Assembly: GCA_017163975.1 (NCBI GenBank)
Contig: JAFFSR010000343.1
Location: 5,588,001-5,652,000 of the forward strand
Length of the DNA: 64,000 bases
Direction: 5' to 3'
Source: Anastatus disparis
Taxonomy: Eukaryota; Arthropoda; Insecta; Hymenoptera; Eupelmidae
The notes beneath the pieces were generated by a model. That model saw only the letters and a program-made list of their open reading frames with translations, did not search any database and was not told where the DNA came from. This document shows, piece by piece, positions 56,366 to 64,000 of the stretch. Made by a program: the position numbers and the translations under genes. Each line of letters begins with the position of its first letter. Position 1 is the first letter of the stretch.

Positions 56366-59300
56366 TCATTGACTCTCTGTCTCGCCCAACCACTCAGTGC
56401 GCTCCTCAAGCAAGAATTTGTTGTACAGCTTAGCCTTAATAGACTGCGTTTGTCCTAGTTCAAAACTAGCGAATATGGAGGTATTAACATTAATAAAGCT
56501 AGATGCCGTGTATACGAAAGAATGTAGCATAGCTGCAGTACGAACAACGGGGCAAATGAGAAGTCTAGCTAGTAGTCTAGTCGAACTTCGTACAACTGTA
56601 TCAATGTTTGCCCGATCGAATTTAGCAGCCAGATAGCTTGGCTTTTGATACGAAACAATAGAGTGAGCAAGAGCTGACTTGAAATGTAAACGTCTGTGGC
56701 TCACCGACAACCAGCACAACTGCAGGCAAAAGGGCGTAACCCTTTCTTGTCTTCCTATATTTCCATAGACAAATCTAACGCAGGCATTAAGTGCACGATG
56801 AAGTTTAATGTTTAACGTCTGGGGTAAGTCGTCATAGACTACACAACAGTAGTCTATTATAGGAAAGATAAGAGCTTCGACAAGGTTTTTCCTGACCTGC
56901 CTAGATAGAGCATGTCTATGGAACGTTAATGATTGAAGAGTACCGAAGATACGTCCAACCACCGAACCCACCTGCTTGTTCGAGTTTAAAGTACTAGTTA
57001 TCCAGATACCCAAATTTCTGACCGAACTAGTATACGGCACCACCTTATCATTTACGAAAATTTTAGGGCAAGAAAAGAGATCAATTCTTGAGATAAATTG
57101 CTCGCTACCAATGAACATTGCTTGCATTTTAGATGGGTTTAAGGCAAGACCATTGTCAACAGCCCACTTAACAACTGCAGCAACCTCGTGATTTAGAAAG
57201 TCGATCTCGTCATTCAGATTTGCGGGCAGAAATGAGTGGTATACCTGCAAGTCATCAGCAAACAGAATATGAGACGATCTGGTTAAAACAGAAGATAAAT
57301 CATTAATGAAAACAGAGAAAAGCAGCGGACCCAAAACGCTGCCCTGAGGAACACCTGCCGTGCAGGTGACCCATTCACCGACATGACCCTCCATATCTGT
57401 AATAGCATAGGATCTCTTGCTGAGATGCGACGCAAACCATCGTATAACAGTATCTGAGCAATTGAATCGACGAAGTTTGAACAGCAGGCGAATATGTGAC
57501 ACTGTGTCGAAAGCCTTGGAAAAATCAAAGAGCAATAGAGTAGTAATCATTCTTTTATCAATAGCCAGGCGTGCATCTTCAAGAAGCTTCAAGAGCGCAG
57601 TCTGGGTACTATTAGATTTACGAAAGCCTGTCTGTAGACTATCGAACAGAGAATTTGATTCAATAAAGGAGCTAAACTGAGAATGCACTACTCTCTCCAG
57701 AATTTTGGGAACTTCGGAAAGTTTGGCAATGGGCCGAGTTTGTGAAGGTGAATCCATCTTATTCGTCTTTGCCAATGGAAGCAAAAAGGCCCTCTTCCAA
57801 TCAGTCGAAAAAACAGCAGATTTGAGCGAGCAATTTATGATGGAAGTAATGAGATCAACAGAGGATTGACTCGTCATTTTAAGCATCTGAGCCATGATAC
57901 CATCAGGACCAAAAGTCTTAAAAGTACCAAAGCGCACAAAAGACTCGACAAGAGAACAATTAACTGAGGCAAAATTAAAGACAGGCAAGTCATTACGTAG
58001 TGGTACTGCAAGCACCTCTCTCAACTCACCCTCAGACAAAGCTGGAGTGACAGAAGAGATTGTTGTGTAGTGAGAGAGAAGAACACTTGAGGAGAAATAC
58101 TGAAGCGGTGAAGGCAATATCCTTGAAGCCAGACCAATCTTGTGGAGAATGTTCCAGCGATTAGAAGAGTTACCCACAGAATTAAGACGATCAGCTATAT
58201 AATTGTTTTTTGCAGAATCAAGCACATTTGAGATTTCACTTCTGAGCCTCCTATATCTTAAAACTGCCTGAGTAGAGCCGGATCGAACAGCACAACGATA
58301 TGCTCTATCACGCTCTCTCATCTTAAATCTAATGTCAGAAGTGACCCACGGTTTTTTCTTAATGTCTAATTTAAGTGCTTTATTTGGTGCACAAGAATCA
58401 AAGGACGAAAAAAGAACAGAAGGCAACTTATGAACTAACATATCAACAGAAGAAGTGGCAGTGCCCAAAGATGCAACACAGCTCTCATGTGAGTAATTTG
58501 AAAAAGAAGATGAAATCATACTGTTTAAAGTTTGAAGGTTAATGTTAGCAAAATTACGAGAATTGATTATTTTAGTTGCAGCCTGAGGCTTAAAAGCCTT
58601 AAAAGTGATAGTAATCAGATTGTGACCTGCTATGAAAGGAGATGATGTTTTACTGTAAGAAACCAAAGAATTTTCGTCATTTAAAATGAAGAGATCAATC
58701 CAGGTGTGAGAAATATGATTAGTTGTAAGAGTATGGTGAGTAGGTTCGGAAGGTACTAAGTAAAGAGCAAGTGATTCAATCGTTGAGCGGAAAGAGTCTG
58801 CGCTAAAATTTTTAGCCAACAAATTGATATTGAAATCTCCAGTAATGACAATGTTTTTGTACGATGGTAATAACTCAGATAATGAATTAAAGAAATCCTT
58901 AGGAAAAAGGCCCTTTGGCCTCAGATATACGACCACAAAAATGAGTTTCTCAGCACCTAGAGAGATTTCAGCTATGATATACTCAGATGTATTGTCGAAG
59001 ACGGCATTTGATTGAGAAATTATGCTGACTTTGAGAAAATCTCGCACATAGAAGCCAACTCCACCGCCAATTTTACCCACTCTATCTAACCTAAAGAAAT
59101 TATAATGGTCAATAGAGATAATAGAAGAATCATCATACTCATTTAAGAAAGTCTATGTAACAGCAAAAATATCCGGTTGATTAGAAGTAATATGATGTTC
59201 TATGAGGGAGAAATGAGTTTTAAGCCGATTAACATTAGCATGAGAAATTTGTATATTTTGAAAAAATTGTGAACCATTTTTTGGCATAGAGATAGCAGGA

Positions 59301-59395
59301 GAGTTTGAATTTATTACGTTATTAAATGAAGTATGAGAAAAAACGTTATTAAAACTATTTGATGAGTTTGAAATAAAAGAAGGGTTATTAATCAC
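56366..59395 (-). pseudogene. LINE ORF2: AP-endonuclease and reverse transcriptase, CR1-group, one nonsense codon
   Basis: The frame can be followed from about 59395, 19 bp after the ORF1 stop, but its start codon is uncertain. The endonuclease begins with HANVNRLKTHFSLIEHHI and is interrupted by one TAG near 59156, then continues with GGGVGFYVRD, FVVVYLRPKG, ITGDFNINL and PFIAGHNLI. The reverse transcriptase has TGFRKSNSTQTALLKLLED, FDFSKAFDTVSH, AGVPQGSVLGPLLFSVFIND and the catalytic FADDLQVYHS (about 57248-57277). A thumb and C-terminal part ends at 56366. No RNase H domain was seen. The 904 codons after the TAG are uninterrupted. Architecture (PHD-type ORF1, AP endonuclease, no RNase H) points to the CR1 group, perhaps Daphne or Kiri. 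With one stop, this is a fairly young copy. Confidence 0.88.
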
Positions 59396-59413
59396 ACAAG
59401 ATCCTAGGAAACC

Positions 59414-60658
59414 CTATTTTTTGTTTCTATTTGGTGTTAGCCTCAACAAGTGAGCCTCATCCAAAATTGGAATCAGCTCAGCCTCCTTATGGGGACGCAT
59501 GCAGACCCTTAAGTTACGAACAATAGGACGCATATAATTTAACTCCTTGTATACTGCATTCGCCTTGACTAATAACTCAAAGACTGGTTTGGGCCAAATT
59601 GGACGAGCAAAGATCTTAGAAGAACCTTTTATACCAAAAAGTTTCGAAACAGTAAAATCTCTCAGCTTAGCAGAGTTTGATACTATAGTATCTCTGATCG
59701 CATCAGATGTAAAGCGCCTAACGATTGCTCGAAATTTATCCTTTTGAGAAGGTTTAGGCTTATCCGTTCCCATAGGAACAGCAGGAAGCCATTCACGAGA
59801 ATCAATGAGCATCATGCAAGCCTGCTCTAACCCAATTGCTCTCAAAATAGTATTGATTATATCGTTATCACTTACTGATAGAGTTGTTGGAATACCCGAG
59901 AACAAAACTTCATACGTATCAGACAATAACGGGTCAGCAGGTGCAGAAGTTGTTGCAGAACAGGTAGCAATGTGCTCATCAAGCCGATCAGAAAGCAAGT
60001 CTTGACGCTTTTCAACATCCGATAGAGATTGCTTAATCTCACGAATATCATTGCGCAACGAACCCACTTCACCAACAAGTTGAGAAGTCAAGAGTAGAAG
60101 CTTGTCCGTTTTCTCCATCTGAGCCGCGAATTTTAAGTCATTGTCAGACTTAAAATTAGCAAGCCACTCACTGTCCGACATGTTAACGGGCCTTGGTTGA
60201 GAAATCGTAAGAAGACTTGATGTAGTAGCACTGGGCTCAGCAGCCAATAAGTAAGGACTAGAGGAAGCAACAAGTTTAGGCTTAACGCTCACCGCTGTAA
60301 TACTTTCAATAGAAGATTGGGAGGAGCTTGACTCCGAACGACAGCGTCGCCTTAGTAACGGTTCAAGTGGGTGGAGCGGGGAGACCGCACCCCTTTTTTG
60401 AGAGCCCTGATTGGGCAAAAAATCTAATAATGGCCCTGGAGAGGCAGAAAGTAATTTATTAGGGGAAACCACACCCAAAGCACTACTCGTAGAAATAATT
60501 CTTGTGGTTTTGCGCTTTTCGCAACAAGCGAGAGTATTATTAGGTCCAAACCAAGAATTATCACAGCAATGCAAGTGATAAATTGCTGAACAATTAATGC
60601 AAAGACGCGAAGAGTCGGTGCGAAGGATAGCTGCTTCACAGAGAGAACAAATTACCAT
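59414..60658 (-). CDS. LINE ORF1 with PHD-like zinc finger and coiled coil
   Basis: The ATG at 60658 is preferred over the upstream one at 60775 because the conserved finger begins directly after it: CSLC, CINC, then HLHCC, a C-x2-C/C-x2-C/H-x2-C arrangement like a compact PHD finger. A serine- and proline-rich linker follows, then a heptad-patterned coiled coil (about residues 190-235), then a globular part (YEVLFSGIPTTLSVSDNDI, then FRAIVRRFTSDAIRD), resembling the RNA-binding fold of CR1-group ORF1 proteins. The stop at 59414 is followed 19 bp later by ORF2. The frame is intact. The protein would coat the LINE RNA; its ORF2 has one stop, so the copy as a whole is probably inactive. Confidence 0.82.
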   Translation of the reverse strand: MVICSLCEAAILRTDSSRLCINCSAIYHLHCCDNSWFGPNNTLACCEKRKTTRIISTSSALGVVSPNKLLSASPGPLLDFLPNQGSQKRGAVSPLHPLEPLLRRRCRSESSSSQSSIESITAVSVKPKLVASSSPYLLAAEPSATTSSLLTISQPRPVNMSDSEWLANFKSDNDLKFAAQMEKTDKLLLLTSQLVGEVGSLRNDIREIKQSLSDVEKRQDLLSDRLDEHIATCSATTSAPADPLLSDTYEVLFSGIPTTLSVSDNDIINTILRAIGLEQACMMLIDSREWLPAVPMGTDKPKPSQKDKFRAIVRRFTSDAIRDTIVSNSAKLRDFTVSKLFGIKGSSKIFARPIWPKPVFELLVKANAVYKELNYMRPIVRNLRVCMRPHKEAELIPILDEAHLLRLTPNRNKK

Positions 60659-61091
60659 ACTCGATAAACGCAGCAAAGAGACAGGTCGTGTACAGAGAGT
60701 CACCTCCCAGTTAAAACTCAAAGTATAAATGCTAAACAGACAGTACTCACAATCGGTAACGTTGAAGTACAGCAACAGTCGATGATGTAGAGAACAGCGC
60801 TCCTATGGTAATGGTTACAGCGCACCTGGTTTCAGAGGCAGTTACTAGCTGAAGACTTATTGAAACTAACCTCAAAATTGATGGATGGTCCTAACCTCAA
60901 AATGTCGGCACCGCAAGATAATTTTAGATGTTTTAAAGTTGCAGAGCTCACCAAAAATGCAGTCTATTAGGTCAATCGGTGCTCTGCAAAATGCGCTTGC
61001 AGTTACCTGAAACAAGACGCCCGAAGGCAGCAGAAGCAGAGTACAAGGCCAAAAAGTAATAAGAGCTAAACAGAACACACGTTGATATACT

Positions 61092-61093
<2 letters not shown>
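60659..61093 (-). other. 5' untranslated region and internal promoter region of the minus-strand LINE
   Basis: No gene. Shares short words (TTTGAGGTTAG, GCACCG) with the leader at 40341-40841. Confidence 0.5.

Positions 61094-61180
<87 letters not shown>
61094..61180. repeat. (GA)n tract, about 43 units
   Basis: Inverted counterpart of the 1390-bp (CT)n tract, at the same place relative to the terminal repeat. Confidence 0.95.
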
Positions 61181-61182
<2 letters not shown>

Positions 61183-61440
61183 CGAAGTATAAGGGAGGTA
61201 AATGTGAAAACAAAACACCCGGTTTTTTTCTTAATTTGATAATTGGGTCATACAAACCGAATATTGGCCCAATAATCATAGGACACGTATGGGACCTTCC
61301 TGCAGACATTCTCTATTAGATAAGAAAAAGTTTTTTCGAATCGGTTAAGAAATGACGGAGTTATGAGGTAACAGACATAAAAAAAAAAAAAAAAAATTTA
61401 GTCGAATTGAGAACCTCCTCCTTTTTGAAGTCGGTTAAAA

Positions 61441-62286
61441 AGGATTTAATGATAATTTCTTGATATCACAAGTATTTAAAAAATTTTTATCCCAAATAGG
61501 TACACCTCTAAAATCATTATTACCAATGTCTTCATTTAAAGATTCTATTCAAACTTTTTTCAAAGTCATACTTAAATTCAAATTTGGAGGCTCGGTGTGC
61601 GTAGTTGATTGTTCAAATTTTGTTTGTTGATAGTCACTTGCTGTTTTATGAACCAATATATCTTTTAAAGATTCTCTTCTATCACCTGCAATTTTGCTTT
61701 TTTTTTTATGTGTTATAGCATGAGTAGAATAAGTTCTGATAGGAAAATCTAAATTTTCTGTGTCGCTTAGTGATATTGGACACTCTCCTGCTATTCCTGT
61801 ACCACAGTCCGTACAAACTTCTTGAAATTTCAAAAGACTATTTGTAAAATATGAATTCTCAAAACTAAAACAGCAGGGTAGTGATTGTTCTTGCCATATT
61901 TTTTGAACTACAACATCTGTCCATCCTTTTTTTTTCTTTTTCATATTTACACTTTCAATTATTGCTGCCGATGGAATTGAAATATTAAAGATCAAATATT
62001 CACATTCATTATGATTTTCAATTTTCGTTAGTAATTCTTTTTGTTAATTTTTCATTTAACATTGTTTAATTTTAAAATAATTCTCCAGCTCATTGCGCAA
62101 TCCATGCTTGTTATTGTAAACAAATAAAAAAATTGATTTAGAAGTCATTTTTAAATTTAAAGAAATTTTTATGTCTTCCCATATCTTATCCTTTTCATTA
62201 TTCAAATTAAAATTTGTATTGAATATTGTTTAGTTTTTTAAGCAATCTATAAGATATTGCGGAGAAATTTCCGGTTGCAAAGGCAT
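61441..62286 (-). pseudogene. NOF/MULE-like transposase, N-terminal part
   Basis: Starts at ATG 62286 with MPLQPEISPQYLIDCLKN, then meets a stop and a frame change. The readable part continues with NEKDKIWEDIKISL and, after two stops, with CEYLIFNISIPSAA and a 148-codon open frame (61549-61995). That frame contains a cysteine pair (CTDCGT) and an isolated CP, then a basic IAGDRRESLKDIL segment, and beyond a stop FRGVPIWDKNFL up to 61441. The last residues (LSLNPF) lead into FYWSDDQVKLW at 52868, across the 8.5-kb insertion, as in intact relatives. Several stops predate or accompany decay. It is the DNA-binding, zinc-finger half of the transposase. Confidence 0.6.
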
Positions 62287-62909
62287 CTTGTTAATTTAAA
62301 ATTTGATAAGAAAATTGTTTCTAATCACTAAATTTTATGATAAATCTTCCTTTTTAGATTTTAAAATTTCAATTCTGATATCCAATTATTGTAACACGTG
62401 AAAGTTCAAAAGGTTATTTTTAAAATTCTTGTATCCCATATAAAATAATTCATTTGTGTTTGATCAACAGTCATTCAAATTATCATTCGAATTTTTTTGA
62501 CCTATGACAGTTTACGTGTTCGTAAATTTACTAGAAAGAGTCTAGTAATTTTAAAAAGCTAACTTCCTCCAAAATAAATCACTCAATACGCAATTGAATT
62601 TCTAGGAATTTATTTTGCAGAAGATTGGTTTTTTGAAATTACTAAGTCAACAAATTTACGAATCAGTTAAAAAAATATTGAATTCTTCTACAGTCAGTAT
62701 ATGAATAGCTTTTAAAAAATTTATATGAGCTTCCAAGGATCTTTAGTTGTCTAAATATAGCAAGATTTTACATGTGTGACTTTGCTGAGTTTTAACATAG
62801 TTTAGTTTAGCAGTAGAATTGTTCTTAAACAGTGTGCGAGAGATAAAAGTTATCAAATAGTTCAGTTGGATGTTGTCATTATTTTATTTTTCTAGTAAAA
62901 AAAAAAGAA
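62287..62909. other. AT-rich spacer between two NOF/MULE-like genes
   Basis: No gene. A short palindrome TTACTAGA-AAGAG-TCTAGTAA lies at about 62528-62548, inside an inverted pair TTCGTAAATTT (about 62518) and AAATTTACGAA (about 62652) that could be a very short MITE. Confidence 0.45.
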
Positions 62910-63880
62910 TTGATGAAAATGAAAAAAAGAGGACCTGTGCCATCTATTTCACACGAGGAACGTTTAACAGAATTGAAAAAACATGAGATTTTTAATGAAA
63001 TAGGTCAAGTAAAAAGTGAAAAAGACGAAGTGTTGAATAAAATTTATCATAATTTTAATTTAAAAAATCCTAAAAAAGAGATGACTGTAAAAAATATCCA
63101 AACTTACGTTTCTCAAAATCGTAATAATATCTTACAAGACTTGAAAAAATTTTCGGAAATTTCAGAAAATGTATAAATTTGGAAGATAATATAGAGAATC
63201 ATGGTACAGAAAATACACTGTCAGATATTCAAATTTGTGTTTATTATAAGCCTATAATAAGAGAAGTGTGTATTTATCGATTTTCTATAGTATACTGGTC
63301 CACAGAAGCCGTGGACTTTTTTTATGATTTATCATTAGATAGCACATTCATTTTTGCACGAATTAGATATTTTGGCACAAAAAAAGTTGTAGAAAATGAA
63401 AATATATATTTATATGCCTATGGATTGGAGATTAATAATGAATTTGTGCCAATTTGTCCAATTTTATCAGAAACAGACTCACATTGTTTATTCATACGAT
63501 TTCTCAGAGAATCAGTAAGAAGTGGTTTAATTATACCAAACAAATTAACTGTAGATTTTCATCGAAATCATTATATTTCAGCCATTTCCGTATTTAATAC
63601 CAATTTAGAGTATGAAGAATATTTAAGTACATGTTTTTTTACATTTGTCTGAAATTAAACAATCATTACCAACTTGCATCATCACAACTAATATAAGAAT
63701 ATTGATCGTTAAAGTATTTAACTGGCCTTGTATTACTTGTATTTGTTCAGATATAGTAAAATATTTTTTTATACATTGTATAATATCATTGAGTTACCAA
63801 AAAAATTTGAATGATTTCTCCGATATATTACAAAAAATATTTATACTGACTTCCAGTGAATTTACAAATGACAATACTAA
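62910..63880 (+). pseudogene. Second NOF/MULE-like transposase fragment
   Basis: The frame from about 62910 reads RGPVPSISHEERLTELKKHE and NIQTYVSQNRNNI to a TAA at 63174. It resumes at 63179 with ICVYYKPIIREVCIYRF, YWSTEAVDFFYDLSLDSTF (candidate first aspartate) and NKLTVDFHRNHYISAISVF (second). After a frame change near 63650, LPTCIITTNIRIL follows. The block order is the same as in the gene at 51824-52868, on the opposite strand and clearly diverged, so it is a separate element. The YYWS block is fused closely to the D block, suggesting a deletion in between. Homology fades near 63880 and the C-terminus is not in the window. Confidence 0.6.
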
Positions 63881-64000
63881 TAGTCTAAGCGCCCAGAGGG
63901 TTCCGTATGAAGTTAGAGGTCCCACCAAGCAAGTAGGTGATTTATATGTATTTTGAGCCGCTAAATCCGAATTTGCAACTTGCTTTTCGCGCCAGTGGTC
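63881..64000. other. Window end, more GC-rich, unassigned
   Basis: Short non-coding-looking sequence (GCGCCCAGAGGG..., CGCGCCAGTGG) that continues beyond the window. Nothing recognised. Confidence 0.4.

Overview
This is a eukaryotic, very AT-rich window, most likely from an insect. It holds GT-AG introns, arthropod-type transposable elements and two fragments of animal nuclear genes; Hymenoptera would fit, but nothing here fixes the order. Almost all of the sequence is mobile DNA and its debris. Recognisable host coding sequence is limited to one clean exon of a furin-type proprotein convertase (30474-30698, +) and a decayed, intron-containing copy of the mismatch-repair gene Mlh1 (44225-47001, +).

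Layout. Positions 1-7991 hold degenerate AT-rich tandem arrays, a TACGTA-rich stretch and a broken gag-like ORF (4322-5120). Positions 7992-28217 form a four-layer nest in which every layer keeps its target-site duplication. A piggyBac-like element (7996-28213, TTAA) was hit by a 16.3-kb Foldback-type element (11845-28184, 9-bp AAAATAAGG). That element holds a TA-flanked MITE (15841-24734), which in turn holds a complete but mutated Ty3/gypsy element of CsRn1/Kabuki type (16205-24573, GCAT). The Foldback arms are each built from about ten ~300-bp units; each unit carries a near-perfect palindrome that resembles the element's own terminus. A second, short copy of the same element lies at 38188-40101 and shows the empty MITE site.

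Positions 28218-40840 contain a foldback-like element with a CCTC-rich core (29016-30124), the furin exon, a ~0.65-kb inverted repeat with tRNA-like ends (31671-32318), an 85-bp repeat in three copies, and two broken DDE-type transposase genes (34030-35730 minus, 37325-38187 plus). Positions 40340-42945 are a LINE remnant. Positions 44225-47001 are the Mlh1 relic, itself interrupted by a GC-richer insert. Positions 47254-50413 are a 3.16-kb DNA transposon with 450-bp inverted repeats and a nearly intact, intron-containing transposase.

Positions 50560-51470 look like an LTR interrupted by a 250-bp MITE with a 10-bp target duplication. From 51824 to 62286 a NOF/MULE-like transposase gene on the minus strand is split by an 8.5-kb insertion (52880-61440). 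The insertion contains an AACCGACTTC-ended MITE with a further MITE inside it, a 1390-bp pure (CT)n tract, a short LINE fragment, and a CR1-group LINE with two long ORFs on the minus strand. A second NOF/MULE-like fragment (62910-63880, plus) closes the window.

The most unusual object is the Foldback element: its arms differ in unit length (303 versus 299 bp), it carries transposon-end-like palindromes, and it shares the window with MULE-type transposase genes of the kind linked to Foldback elements in Drosophila. All family names come from motif reading by eye; no database search was possible.
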